In this document: positions 46,583-59,700 of the stretch, piece after piece
Numbering within the stretch: the stretch's first letter is position 1
Layout of the letters: every line of letters starts with the position of its first letter
Source of the DNA: Bisporella sp. PMI_857
Taxonomy: Eukaryota; Ascomycota; Leotiomycetes; Helotiales; Helotiaceae
DNA: 64,000 nt
Direction: 5' to 3'
Assembly: GCA_021307315.1 (NCBI GenBank)
Contig: JAJSPD010000009.1
Span: forward strand, 434,001-498,000
The notes under the pieces: generated by a model
Told to the model about the DNA's origin: nothing
The model's input: the letters and a program-made list of their open reading frames with translations, nothing else
Database searches by the model: none
Translations under genes and position numbers: made by a program

Positions 46583-47259
46583 TATTTTGTGCTACCCAGA
46601 TAGGGTCTTGGGGCGGTGGGAGCTACACCCAACCACAATCGCATCCGCGCAATCCGATCTGCAACAAAAGAATGAAATCTTCAGTTGTTGATCATAATTG
46701 GGTGGGAATATATACCATACTAGGGCAAAATATTCAGCACCATCGCATGAAGATGTATGGAAAGGTCGAAGCGGGGTTAGGCTAGGTGCCTGAATCCGTG
46801 AACGGTCTATCCTGCAAGCATACACTGCGATCAGATGCAGCCCTCAATTGAATTTGAGGAGGTAATTAATTAGCGAAATGTCAAAAGTTCTTATTTGATG
46901 AGCCAGTTGATGCTTCAAAATATGAGAAGCACGCCGTGGAGAATGGCGATAAATTTGGGCTCCGTAGGACAACGGCGTCTTAACTTACCCTGGATCACGA
47001 CAAATTACTTGGCTGGGGTTGCTGGAAGCTTTCATTATGACTGCTCTCGTCACTCTCATATCGATCATGGTAGTAGACAAGAGATGCTTTTTCGTTTCCT
47101 CGTTTGCGCACGCCAAGTTAACATGACTATCACCTGGATAGCTTGGGTCAGCACTTATGTTATAATTTTAATTTTGAAGTCGTTGTACCCAGCATATTAT
47201 TGCTCCACCACAATATGGTGCTCATGTCGAGCATATTTCCATCGATATTTGCTCTAAGC
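46583..47259. other. Intergenic, no gene seen
   Basis: Right flank of the transposon and 3' flank of the next gene. Short frames at 46592-46825 and 46895-47257 have no motif. Confidence 0.4.
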
Positions 47260-49218
47260 TCACCACCCTACGTATTCTTGAAACGTTTCATTTGTAAACT
47301 TTCCGTCTGAACTCCATTTGACGTATCTTAGATACGCTTTTTTCTCATCCGGGTCGAACCTGACCGCGACACCCCTCAAACGTGCTGAGTTTGGAATGCT
47401 TTCGCAACGAACATCACCCTCACACGCTTGCTCTTCTATTTCTACGACTCGCATGGCAGCACGTGCGGCCAGTTTACTGTTTATAAGACCTTCGTGCTTA
47501 GATGTGGCATTTAAGATCGATATGGCCTTCTTTCGAATGGACGACTGCCGGCACTTGGAGGCGACAAAGTAGAGGGCTAGATTCACGCCTTGCTCAAGAC
47601 AAAAAGTCGGTTTGAGCGTCTTCGCGCCGGCAGCGACCACTATAGCGCTCGAAGAAATTATTTCTTCAAACTCGGGTATATATTGGTCCCACACCGTCTC
47701 ATCGACCGCAAGTTTGAGATGGTCAACATTGACCAGAAGCCTAGTCATGATATAGTGCACCCTCAAAGTATGAATCGCTTGATCATCAATGGTATTGGTG
47801 TACGCGCTGCGACTTTCCAGGAAAGCATCAAAAATATTTACCCATTGCTTTAGCCGGATGTTGGCGGCGTTGTCGATAAGATCTAAAGCCATGCGTAAAC
47901 CGGGTGTCGGGCCATGAATGATTACGTTTTCGATTTTTGGCAGCGTGTCATAGGCCCGACATGTCGCTGCCCAAATATGATCTAGAGAGTCTCTGGCTTG
48001 TTCCAAGGACTCGAAACGTGTAGGTACGTTTTCCTTAATAACCTATCATCAGGTTCTGAGATCAGCATTGCATTGTCAGGAATTTGTACAAGTTGTTCCT
48101 CAACTCCAGTTACTCATGGAAAATTCTAAAGTGGGTAGCTTTATATTGGCATAGCCTCAATAGAGTTTGAACATGCTCATGAAATAATTGGAATAGAAAG
48201 ATTTGCTTGAGAGGATATCAGGCTTACCTGGTGCTCGTGAAACATAATCTGGCCAGCTAGACGTTGATGGTGGCCGTGACTTATTTGTGCTGCTTGGGTA
48301 TCGAGTCGGACAAAGATAAGATTTAATGTGTTCAGAGATACATAAGGAGATACTGAAGAGATGGCTGATGCTGACTTCGACGCAGATGCGCTGAGAAAGT
48401 CAGTGATGATCTTTACGCCGCCATCAACATGTCGAATGGCAGACCCAAGCTGCCCCCTAAGCGCCTTTGCGATGATCAGCTTAGTGAGCCAACAGATACA
48501 ATGAATAGTGCAAACCTCAAAGCAGATAAATAAAGCACATGTCATAAGCGTGACATCGATAGTTTGCGGCTTCCCAGCTTGAGTAAGGCAGGATATAGAT
48601 TTGAGATACTGCTCCATCGCAAATACCCTTGAATCTCGGTCCCAATCGTCTCGAAATTCATCATCATTAAGGTAGAGATTCTCATGCAGGGATCCAAGAG
48701 CAATGACAGCATGTTTCACAGCCGGTTCATGAAAACTGGTCCGAAGAACTGAACCCTCCCAGAAGTCAGACCCGAAGATGCCACGGAGCTGAGGAATAGT
48801 TTCAGAACGGAAGAAATCGAGAGATCGTAGTTCTCGCCTATTTCCACTAATTCCGGTAACTAAAGCTGGGTCAAGGTATGGGAGACACGGGGAAGCATTT
48901 GTTATAAACACAATCTGTTTGTTGCGCTTAACCACTGGTCCATAACCATCGCAGGTTCTTCCGGTTCTGGTGCATTCATGGCAACTTGGCTTTCCCTCAT
49001 CGCACTTCACATGACGGACTCTATAATACTGGTCAATCTCGTACTTGAACATTCAGATGTGAGACATGTGATAAACGGAGCAACAGATGACCCAAGACTC
49101 AAGGCTTGCAGAATGACTAGGTACAGAGAACTCACTTGCATGTTATACAGCCAGTCAACACCTTTGGTTTATATGCCCTTATCCGGTTCTTGACTCTAGA
49201 CTTTCTTTTGTTCTCCAT
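47260..49218 (-). CDS. Zn2Cys6 transcription factor, 4 exons
   Basis: Minus-strand exons 49218-49136, 49020-48516, 48464-48228 and 48042-47260 join in phase to 535 residues. The zinc cluster has Cys24, 27, 34, 41, 44 and 51 and is split by the first intron after TGCITC. The N-terminus is strongly basic (NKRKSRVKNRIR). The regulatory half has SFHEPAVKHAVIALGSLHE, ALFICFE joined to ALRGQLGSAIRHVDGG, and a C-terminal helical region beginning SLEQARDSLDHIW. This matches the large fungal family whose members carry the 'HxxALLxGxxLxL'-like midsection. The 51-nt intron at 48465-48515 is a multiple of three with no stop, so automatic callers may retain it. An upstream in-frame ATG at 49335 is less likely. 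The last intron (185 nt) is long. Confidence 0.82.
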
Positions 49219-51605
49219 CAGGGAGCTGTGGTCAGGAGTGCTTGAATTCGAATAAGATGCTACCTTTGGTAGATCCCCCAATAAAAGAGTATCACACATA
49301 CGTCCACAAAAATATAGGGACACAGCGAATATCAATTCAAAATTTTAATTTTTTAAATTCTTTTTCTAAACAAACCAAAAACTCCAAATGTATTGTTCGA
49401 AAATGAGGCACAGTTTCCCCATTGAATCAAGAAGCCTTGTCCGCGTGCCCCGTATTTTAAGGGAGGCTTTACTAACCTATTATAGACTAGAGTCTATCCG
49501 AGTCCGAGATGTCGAAACGAAGGAGCCAATCTGTGCTTGAGCATACCGAATTTCCATTTTTTTCATTCTTTTTTAACACTTCAATTTGCGTTATCAGCAG
49601 AGATCTGAAGCTGCTGCCTGAACGCATAAAATTTAATGGCACAGCACTTCTAAATGGGAATACGAGGCAGAATACGTGTGCTCCCATGATTCTTTGTTTA
49701 CTCTTTGCGTCTTGGTAAGCGCCTATTATGAGATTCATATCTGTCCATTATACAGTAATATATTCTGTGATGAGGTGCGCGAGCTATGCCTCAAGGGAGT
49801 ATGTATTAGCTGGATGAATTGCTGAGATATGAGGGTGAGAATTTATGCCAATTGCGATGTCTGACATTTTGCTACTCGCCTCTTGAAAATTATCATTGAT
49901 AATAATTTTGTGTTATACAATTAGACGACTTTCTCGTGTGTATGAAATGGGTGAGTGCCTCAGAATGCATAATTAGAGCGAATTGGGTTATGGTAGAGAG
50001 ACAGAGCACGATATACCTTCATCCTTTCCGCCAATTTTCCCGGTTCCTTGCAATATGCTTATATGAATTGTTCAGGAAAGCTTGGTGGCGGCCTCGCGTT
50101 GTACTGAAATCACCTAATTGAGTATTGTTCTTTTAAAGATTCAAGCATGATCAATCTTGCAAATATGTCGTCTTGACGTAGGTCATGATCATAACATTGT
50201 CTTCAAGAGCTCTTTATCTGAAGAAGTAAAGACTGAAGAAGGCAATTAGTAACATAGAACGGCAAAGGCTGCCGTCTGATAGATCTGGTGTTGCACACAG
50301 AGCACTTTAGAATCCCTCCTCGATTGGCTCTCAAGATGAGCGACTAGTCTTCTAAGGACATTTCCTAGTATCCTTAGCCCTACTGGTTCTATGTATTTCA
50401 TACCCTAATACTTCTAAAGCTTTTGCATGGCGTTCTTGCTGGGACCCTAAATATGGCCTTCAATCTCCCTGCATGTTATACGATGCTTCAGATCCCAGAG
50501 TTTTTGTGAGTGAATCCTTCTCAGCCTCAACGAGCAATATTTTATTATAGTTACGCTGTACCTGATATCCACTAAGCTCCGAAGCTTAACATCCATAGAC
50601 TTGGAAGGCCTCGGCTGGACTCCTGTGAAGGCGTTTGTGGCACTATATTACACTGGTGATGTGGTAGTCGGCCGAGTTCGAGAATGGCATTACGACACAG
50701 CGGTCGTGCAAGACCGAACTTCGGTGGCGAACCGCCGTCGTATATATGAGCAACAGTCTTAAGATGAGATTGTAGCGTTGCTTCCCGGTTTCTTTTTTTA
50801 ATTCTCTGGATATTTGCTTAAGGCTGAAGCTCCAAGAAGAATGAGTCTCGGCGGCGCCATCGCTGTTCTGCACAGTACACAACTCCCTAACCAAGGACGG
50901 AAGATTGACACCGTGAGTCCTCACATCTCTAAGCCAGCACATTTCTCCATTTCGGGGCATGATCCGGAAGGACCTGTAAAGAATTGGAGATTGATATTAG
51001 TAACCTCAGTTCACACTCGGCCAACCACACCGCGGAAGCCGCGACGTCTTAGAATATATACGACCCCAACCACCCGCCTATTGTGGTAGGCAATTGTAGA
51101 GTGACGCATGGAGGTGATGTCGCCCCACGACTCTGGCCGCATATCTTTATCACTAAGTGGCATCATTAGTAGGTCTTGCCTTCTCGCTCCTCACGCCAGC
51201 ATACCACATCTCCAGACTCTGTTCTTGAAACATCACGGACAGGCGAGACCAACAAAATAGCTATCCTGGGATATTCATAGACACGAATAGTGTAAAAATA
51301 AAAGAGCAAGATAGTAGTATGGTGGCAGGCCATCTGTTCTCGATGAATGGGAATGAAGGAGCTGTGTCCGGGAGGATTGTTGGACGGCGTGATCAAGGGC
51401 GTGCCGGCGCACAATTTATATTTTGGAAAGATCTCGAGTTGCAACAGCTCGCCTCTCACGATCTGTACGTTAAATAAGTGCATTTTTTATGCAGTAAATT
51501 GAGTAATCCCTCGTATACATTACTCAGTACATTCTCTTAATCAGAAGAGTTTATAAAGTGTATTTTCGTATACGCCTCCACCTAAATATATACAAGAACC
51601 TTGCA
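49219..51605. other. Gene-poor stretch, no gene seen
   Basis: About 2.4 kb, largely AT-rich with T and A runs near 49335-49375. Open frames at 49487-49738, 50643-51089 and 51166-51483 are short and unrecognised. The last, on the minus strand (QIVRGELLQLEIFPKYKL), lies just 3' of the cupin relic and might be part of it, but I cannot show this. Confidence 0.35.
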
Positions 51606-51911
51606 TTACCTCTTCATCCCGATATTCCTCTTACCATAGACGACTCTTTCAACCCAGCTAGCGGGCCGGAGAGGATTTTCCCCCTGCACAGCAGTCTCTG
51701 ACAATTCTGTGGCGAGCTCTTCCACACCGCAACTAACATACAACACCTTTGCGAATGCCAAATTGCTTCAATATTTCTACGGAGCATGGACCGGAACGAA
51801 TATCGTATCTCCGCTGATGAGATAGATCGTTTCATTGAGCACGGATACGGTCAATTTGGCTTCCTGGAGTTGCAGGGCTGTGTGCGCGTTGAATATATGG
51901 GTGGGAATCAT
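51606..51911 (-). pseudogene. Cupin relic (quercetin 2,3-dioxygenase-like fragment)
   Basis: A single minus-strand frame from ATG 51911 to TAA 51606 reads like the second half of a cupin barrel. It contains LISGDTIFVPVHAP, then after two internal stops (TAG, TGA) FAKVLYVSCGVEELATEL and ENPLRPASWV. The GDxxFVP...KY...KxLYVSxGxxxL pattern is that of fungal quercetinase-like bicupins. Only about 100 codons remain and the metal-binding histidine motif is not visible, so this is a fragment of a dead gene. Confidence 0.5.
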
Positions 51912-53848
51912 GGTGTTTGACAGTGATTGTGCCACTGTATCATGTTAATCGAGCGTTGGGGAATGGTCAGGAAATTAAGGATCGGGATAGAGCCTTATGC
52001 GATATTCCCCTCTCTCTGCACAGGAGCCAACTGACCCGCGAGACCCATAGGGAGGGCGGGACCGTGAGCGAGACCCAGTAGGGAAGCTTACGGCGAAGCA
52101 TAGTTGAGGAGAAAGCGAAAGTTTCTTCACGATTCCGTGGGTGGTGGCATCTTTTATATACGAAGCTTCTCGAGACAGTTACAGTACTTGGAGGAGGTTA
52201 AGGAAGCAGAAGAAAACAGTCCAAATATTACTGTTGGAATTAATACGCGGCTTGAACAGATTAGAAGCAGAATATTCCTGTGACCGACTTCAGCACCTCA
52301 GGGATTTGGAGCCCTCCAACGAGATGGGCTAATCTTCTTTTCAACAGGCAGAAAGATAGAAACACGTATTCATAAAGGTAGAATGATCCTATAGATGCAA
52401 AGCAACGTGCCCAAGATGGATCAAATATGCGTTCATGAATTGGGAGTTGCGATTCATTACAATGTGTGGGGCAAAGGGTACAAGATGGGCCCAACATGCT
52501 TGACTTTGGATTTCCTAATTGCCCACTGGCGGCTCCTCATGTAGCGCATATATAGGGACCTTCTTGTTCCAGAAGAGAAAGAAAGCTAGAGGTTGCAAAA
52601 CAAATACGGCGGAAGTGGCCTTCACACGCTTTCCACTTTGGTATGTCGTTACGGGAGTCGTATTAAACAGAAATAAACGCACCATTCGGGATAGAGAAGT
52701 CGTCCGTCAAGACCTTGCGCCTGGATCGAGCAAGCATATAGAGGGTAAACGCATTGGAAACCACAGTGGACTATCTACTAGAACGGACAGTTTGATTAGC
52801 TATATAGGTAACGACAACGAATTGACGCCAGCCTAGAGGATTGAGGCACTAAAGCCATAGAGTCACAATTGCGATTTTCTTGTAGAAAGTTTGGGCTCAC
52901 GAGAATCAAAAACTTGTTTGTGTGGAAACTGTATACGCGACCTGCTTAACTACCAAGATCAGAATAACATGGGCAAGAATCCAATGATATTGAATCGCCA
53001 TGAAAGAGTAGTTTGACCAACATCATGGAAGTCTAAATTCATGTGTATAGTAATAACTTCCTATTGGTGTAGACAAAACACTTAGGGATTATGGCCAAAG
53101 CACGGTATGTCCCTTGGTGCAGTCTCGTCCCTAATCAACACGTTTTTTACAAACATCTCATACAGCTCTTTACGCTTTAATCCCCGCACTTCAGTGAAGG
53201 GTTTTGGAAATGGAGACGTAAATGCACTGACATAGCTATAGGAAATGGTGTACGGAAGAGACTACGGAGGAGTTGTCCACAAGTTGAATCTGTAAAGCAG
53301 CGTCAGCAACAATATGAGTTCGATACAAATCTGCTATGCTCCGAGTGATAGTTATAAGGACGGACAGGATTTGTTTCATCACCACGTACTACACACTTGC
53401 GTCTGCAATCATGGCTATAGCCTTGGCTGAGCAGCCAGCCGCATAATAACAAATACCTCATAGGCCAAGCTTTTAATAGATGACCTTCCTAGAGGGCAAC
53501 TACAAACACAATGCAAAGACAAACATCTAGAATATCTAGAAAAATCTAGTGGACCTCCCAACTCGGATTGACAAAATAAGAACCGAATCGTTCAACCCAC
53601 TTGTATCGAAAAGATGTAACAGAACAAATCTCACAAGGCTGGCACAATACATAATGTTTGATAATGACTTGTCAAGGTTGACTGAATGCATTCAGGCCAT
53701 TCTTTCAACTCCATGAAGAGTATCTTACTGGCTCTGCGTAGTGGCCGCTTCCTGTCAGGATTGACGCCTGACTTAGATTTTGGGTATCTTATGTATAGCT
53801 TGAGGTAGTGTGAATATATACCAATGTGAGCTTTTGTAATTGACGTTA
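51912..53848. other. Gene-poor stretch, no gene seen
   Basis: About 1.9 kb. Small frames at 52141-52332, 52261-52497, 52519-52836 and 53631-53852 lack motifs. The last merely abuts the end of the next gene. The upstream part of the cupin relic is not recognisable here. Confidence 0.35.
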
Positions 53849-55210
53849 TCACCTAGCGAAGTTGTTGATATGACTCGTATGTAGCTTTTGCACTGCCGGA
53901 ATGATCAAACTTTCGATTTCAACATCTGGCTCTTCGTCCGGTAAATCCTTTGGGTCAAGAGGTCTATTGCCCGCTTCCTCAGCGCTCGTAATAATGGCTG
54001 GATTGTTGCTGTGCGACCCGTTTATGGTTTTTTGTCCCCGATAGCTCGGAATTCTAATCCATTGGTCCTTCTTACCAGGTGCAACGAAAACGACCTCCCA
54101 CTTCCGAGTTGAAAGAAGATTTCCGATCACAAGATGGTGCTGATACCGATCTAGCGAATACTGGGCTTTGTGAACAAGGATTTCGGGATCGGTCTCAAGT
54201 TTGAAGGAGACAATCATTCCTTCAGGTGCCCAGCCATCCACCAAATTTTTTAAGAACTTAGGAACCGGATCTAAATCCACAATTAATCGTTTACTTCGGG
54301 GTACGGCAGGCGATGAGTCGAAGTTATCAAAGGCTTCTTCTTCTTCCTTCGCACCCTCATCCTTCTGTGTTTGTGTCTCCGTTGCATTCGTCGATTGTAT
54401 TTTGTGTTCCACCATTCTCTCTGGTGGCACAAAAAAATCAGAAACAGCGGCTGCTAGATATAGAAGACCACGAGGGCCCAGGGGTCGCATAAGTTGCGCA
54501 ATCTCTCGGAGGACAAAAAGATAGTCATTGATAGTGGTAAATGGTATTGTGATGAGGAGCTTTTTCTCCTTGGCAAAGTTATATTGACGCAAGACCTTGA
54601 GCATTTTGTTCTGATGTTCCTCATTGGCAACCACACTACCATCCGGTCCTTCATGTAGGAAATCCAGAAAGCAGTCTGTGGCATGGCTGTAATGGCGGGA
54701 GTACGGCAAAAGACTGAACTGTCGGTGTAGAAAGATGACAGCATAGCCTGTTTCAAGAAAGTATTCTGCTGATGTAGCTCCGCGAGTCCCCGCACTAAAA
54801 TTGTCTATAAATCGCACCGTCTGCCGCTCCAATGGTACGGTTGTGCCGCCAGATGTTACCAACACCACACGCCGACCAGCAGCTGCATGGCGGTTTATGA
54901 ACTCTCTTGCCAGATCAGTGTGTTTCCCAAGCGTTGATGGTGCAGTGTTCTCATTAAAGTAATCGCGTTCAGCGATCTCCGCTGTGCTCTGCCGGACAAG
55001 ATCTGGCCTGGAGCTTACAGAAGACATGGTATAATATGAAGCCACGGAGAAGACAGAGGATGTAGGTGAAGCTGGTCTATAGTCCTGTGGATTGAAGGAG
55101 AGCGAAAATAAACCGGAGGAGAAGGGATGGGTGCTTTGGTGAGAATTGCTTTGAGCTCGTGGGTGTATTTCGGGTTTGCGATAATTGCCACAAGCCTGAA
55201 TGGTCGCCAT
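53849..55210 (-). CDS. CAB2: Phosphopantothenate-cysteine ligase (CoA biosynthesis)
   Basis: Eukaryotic CoaB/PPCS: joins cysteine to 4'-phosphopantothenate in the cytosol, the second step of CoA synthesis. The frame from 55210 encodes 453 residues. A second ATG at 55027 (residue 62, MSSVSSRPD) would give 392 residues, closer to the yeast enzyme, and either start is possible. Core features: VVLVTSGGTTVPLERQTVRFIDNFSAG at about residues 116-142, the nucleotide and substrate loop of the family. Next is AEYFLETGYAVIFLHR, then LRPLGPRGLLYLAAAVSDFFVP with the conserved AAVSDF motif. LDPVPKFL, the segment GMIVSFKLETD and VIGNLLSTRKWEV follow. An acidic insertion (KDEGAKEEEEAFDNFDSS) lies between AAVSDF and the C-terminal part. 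No intron. Confidence 0.92.
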   Translation of the reverse strand: MATIQACGNYRKPEIHPRAQSNSHQSTHPFSSGLFSLSFNPQDYRPASPTSSVFSVASYYTMSSVSSRPDLVRQSTAEIAERDYFNENTAPSTLGKHTDLAREFINRHAAAGRRVVLVTSGGTTVPLERQTVRFIDNFSAGTRGATSAEYFLETGYAVIFLHRQFSLLPYSRHYSHATDCFLDFLHEGPDGSVVANEEHQNKMLKVLRQYNFAKEKKLLITIPFTTINDYLFVLREIAQLMRPLGPRGLLYLAAAVSDFFVPPERMVEHKIQSTNATETQTQKDEGAKEEEEAFDNFDSSPAVPRSKRLIVDLDPVPKFLKNLVDGWAPEGMIVSFKLETDPEILVHKAQYSLDRYQHHLVIGNLLSTRKWEVVFVAPGKKDQWIRIPSYRGQKTINGSHSNNPAIITSAEEAGNRPLDPKDLPDEEPDVEIESLIIPAVQKLHTSHINNFAR

Positions 55211-56725
55211 TGTAAGTAGAACACTCTTTATCCATCTCTAATCTAGAAACGAGGGCTACATGCCTACAAATTCACCGATCGACTTTAACCCCTCGGTACC
55301 TCAATGACTGCCTCGGTCGAAGGGCTTTCAATGCGACCAAAAAGATCCAACTGTGCCGATTAATCGGTATACCCGTATCGCGAATGATTCAAGCTGAGAA
55401 TGCCGGTTTCATTCTACTGGAGATGTAATGGAATGGGGTGTAGGCGACAAGAGGTCAGGGTACACGTATTCTGAGCGCAGGACAGGCTCGATAAGATACT
55501 CTGCTGTACCATAAGCTGTAAACCGTAATCTTTCTAAGAGCCAGGCTGCAACTAGCAGTCTTCCAAGAGGCAAGGCCGCTTCCGTTGTCAAGGGAGCTTC
55601 GGTCTTGGCACTTCCGCTTTGCCGAGCTGATTGTGAAGATATTTTTTTGGTTGCCTGAGGCAATGTGGCTGAGTCGATTCTTTCTGATTAGGTTCTTGGC
55701 TGCACGTGAACACGGGTTTCTTCCCAGCATTTGCTATTCGACAAAGCGTGTATGAGTGGCGTGTCTCGCACGCATGTGATTTCATCATTGTTTGGTAGTA
55801 CATACAGTACATATACACAGTCTCGGGAACGTCCAACTCCAGGTTTCCAAGAGACCACTTGGCAGTTAAGCGGCGAATTGAAGGCCCACTATTGGTGCGG
55901 AGATTCCTCCGGCCGAAAGGCACGTCACCGCCTTAACTCCAAACATGGCACCTAGGCGGGTTCGCTGTATATTTGTCGACTCTTAGCCCCTTTCTCTGTA
56001 TCGCGGTATCTATTGCTTCATACGTCATAAGAAAAGGAAGAATTTCTCTGATCGTTGACTCGCTGCATTTTAGCATTTAAGATATTTTGAATTACCTAAC
56101 ACTGAGTTTTGTTCTCCTTGAAAGTTCTTGGGGTCATGATTGTACGTGGGTATACCTCCGGATGTGAAATCCGTCCAGTGACGACAATAGTATTATTTTG
56201 CCCTTTTCGCACCGCTTTAATTGCTTGCATCACTCTTTTTTTTGTGCAAAGCACTATAGAAAAAGAATTCGCAACGCAAAATCCACCTGTTGTTCAACAT
56301 TCAATTCCTCAGCAGTCAATTTTGCGAATGCCAGGCTGTCCGTGGATAAAAAGAGGTTGTCATCGGTCGTAACAAGTCATTTGCAGCTCCATTCCGGATC
56401 AGTGAACGCGAAGCGACGATAGTGTAAATAAGCACGCACATCCATGAGCACGGCGGGTTTGTTTATGATAGATATTTGTTGGAACAGGGACTGCATGGCA
56501 TGGCTACAATAGGTCCGAAACTGCACTGCAGCAAGTAAACCACCCAACTGGTGGTGACGCAAACTCGGGATTGGTTTCTGCGTTTCTTTGTATCAACGGA
56601 CTCGTCGCCGCCGCCGATACACGGATCGTCCATACCTCTTAAATCAGGCCAAACAATTCAGCATCTCTGAACAGCTGATCGCTTAAGCTGCAGCCTTTAG
56701 GAGACTACCCGATCGCCATATCTCG
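55211..56725. other. Divergent intergenic region
   Basis: About 1.5 kb upstream of both flanking genes, holding their promoters. Frames at 55409-55955 and 56109-56562 overlap on both strands without motifs. Confidence 0.4.
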
Positions 56726-59700
56726 ATGCCTGGATCAGAGAAGCGTGGCCCACGTCGTGGCCGTGGTCGCTCGAAGCGACCTCGAGAACAGGACGTCGAA
56801 GAAAATTCTCCTACTCCACGTGATCCTCTTGCGCCTCCTACGCCTTCTTCAGTCATTCCATTTCCGCCCGATAACTATTCTGCCTCATCGATGCCATCGT
56901 ACTCGAACTTCGGCCCCCCTAGGCCATATGCCGCTTCCGAGACGAGATCTCGCAGTGCTGCAGGCCCACCCAGTGCTCCTCTCACACCAAGCATCATTCC
57001 AACCGCACCAATGAGGGCTCCTCCTGGAAAGGTTGCTATTCCATCTATCACCGCCTCTTTAGGGTCACAATCTACAAGAAAGGGAAGTAAGAAAGGGAGG
57101 ACCTCACACGCCTGCAATGTTTGTCGAAAAGCAAAAGCCGGCTGTACTGGCGATCAGCCGTGTACTCGCTGTAATAACCTGGGAGTTCCCTGCATCTATG
57201 GAGATGGAAAACGAGACAAAGAAAGAAAGTGAGTGATTAGTGAAATTTGACTTCAGTCTACTAAACTTACTCCAGGAGGTTGTCCAAACTGAGCAAGGAG
57301 ACGGACTCTCTAAGCCAGCACAATAATGAAGTAGCTGAGGCTTTGAGGCGAATGCGGTTCGATGAAACTCTAACGTCAGATGCTATGCGCTCTCTATTGG
57401 ACGATATTCTAGCGATGGTAGCGACCCTTTTGTTTATGTAGTTTTTTGCTAATATTTGAAGACACCCTCGCGACTGAATATATCCTCAGATGAAGAAAGA
57501 GACACAGTATCTGCTGAAGCCTCGAGGCGAAATGCTTCAGAGCTCGGCGAGAAGCAAGGCAGTGGTGACGAAGATGACGAAGGCGACGATATTGGCTCGA
57601 TTGGCTCCCTTGATGCGGTCAATATTGATGCAGACCGTGAAGAAAACAGAGCAACTGGACATATGGGGAAATCCTCATCTGTATCATGGGTCAAACGCGC
57701 CGTTGATGAGATCAAAGAAGATAATAAAATGGTCAGAGGTGCTGGGGCAAACGAAGTTGGCTTCACCTCTTCAACATACCATATTGAAGATAAGGATGTT
57801 GAACATGTTGAGCCAGACCATGTCGACCTATTCTATTGGCCAGACTCAACAATTGCAGATACATATGTACAGTCATACTTTGATCACGTTCACCAATATT
57901 TCCCGATATTAAACAAAGCCCAGTTTCTAAACGAGTACAACGATTTTAGGCGAGGTGCACGGGATATCAATAGAGACCAAAGAATATGGCTCTGCACTTT
58001 GAACACAATTTTCGCTATTAGTTCATATTATGCTCAAGTCACGGAAATTCAGAACATAGAGTCCCACCTGGAACACCTCATATTTTGCGCCAGGGCAAGG
58101 GGTCTTTGTAAGGGTGATGACTTTCTGTATAGCGATGTAACTATTAGATCATTCCGTGCTTTAGGCCTTTTGTCTCTATATTTTGTTACGACTGATAGAA
58201 TCAACCGGTATGCCCAGAGTCAAGCGGGCGTAGGCCTTTAGAAAGCTAATTAGTACAGAGCCTGGTTACTTTGCGGTTTAGCTATGAAGCAAGCCCTCAC
58301 ACTCGGGCTAAACATTCGCAGTGAAGCTACAGAGCTGTCAGACATAGCCAAAGAACATCGAGTTCGAATGTGGTGGTCCCTATATTCCATTGAGTGCTCG
58401 TTGGTTCAATTAACTGGCCGACCGGCTTGTATCTCTCCCAAGGACATTAGCACCCCACTGCCTAGAAACTCAGATGTAGATAATCTAAAACCACGTCAAT
58501 CATTGTATAAATATGGCGAAGAGAATGCGAGTTCACGAGATAACAGTACGGCTTTAGTAGGTGAGTGTCACTCACGATCCTAGTCACCGCCATCGCTAAT
58601 AAACATAAAGATCGCCAAGCAGGGAATTATAAAATGCTGGAGGGTGTAGGGTCTAGTGCATACTCTTATCCTGTAGCTCAGCAATCAATCACTTCTGCAA
58701 CCTGCTTCGTCTATCGCACACAACTTACGACTATCTCTCACGCAATAGCATCCGAACTTTATTGTGCATCGGTCACCAAAGAAAAATGGTCCGAAATCCA
58801 AGAAGTCATCCAACGCATTGATGCTCGCTTACAGAGTTGGCGAGACAGTTTGCCAAAACAACTCAATATTGATTTTGATGACTGGACGGAGCCGGACTGG
58901 GATAGTGAATATACACTGCCTCGCATGGGACTTGCAATGCTTTATAACAGCTCACGTATGATCCTCTTCCGGCCCTGTCTTTGTCGCTTCGATGGGCGTT
59001 TTGGTGGGCAGAGCTCGAAGGCCAAGGATTTCAACCAGAGAGCAGTCCTAGAATGCGTGACGGCTGCACGCAATACTATATCACTTCAAAATTGGGTATC
59101 TCAATCCTCCAAACAGTTATTCAGTATTGCGCCATGGTGGCAGATATTACACTACCTGTGCGAAGCACTGTCTATTTTGCTCCTAGAACTTAGTTTCAAG
59201 GCCGAACACATGCCTAATGACACAGCCTACATTCTGGAAGATGCCAAGAAAGGTGTCAGTTGGTTGGCGAAAATGGCCGGCCGATCAGTTTCTGCACGCA
59301 AGGCATGGGAGATTTACGATATACTGATTAAGGCCGTGGCTCCGATGATCAAATGGTCTACCTTTGATATGCCAAATGAGGCACCTTGCCCCCCAGGATA
59401 CAGAGTAAGCATATCACCGTACCGAATTTTCATACTCATGTTAACAATGAACAGCACTGGCGCTTCGCTGACCCTCCTACCCAACTGCCTCTTTCCCAAT
59501 CAAATCCTAATCAATACTATTCGCCCCAGCAGCCTATCTACTCCAATGAGTTTGCCACAACGGCTTGGGCCAATAATCCTGGTCACGAGACATATTTGAT
59601 GAACCCTCAATCAATGATGCCGAATTCGCTAGATAACGAGGCAGCTTTGGAGAGGTTCAACGGAAGCTGGAGCATGCGTAACAGGTTTGACGATCCCTGG

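Noticed and set aside
49219..49335. Longer N-terminus for the second Zn2Cys6 factor starting at 49335
   Set aside because: The extra 39 residues are hydrophobic and Cys-containing, unlike family N-termini. The ATG at 49218 starts just before the basic zinc-cluster region.
51166..51483. 105-codon minus-strand open frame as a gene
   Set aside because: No recognisable motif and no start or splice context; mentioned only as possible 3' remains of the cupin relic.
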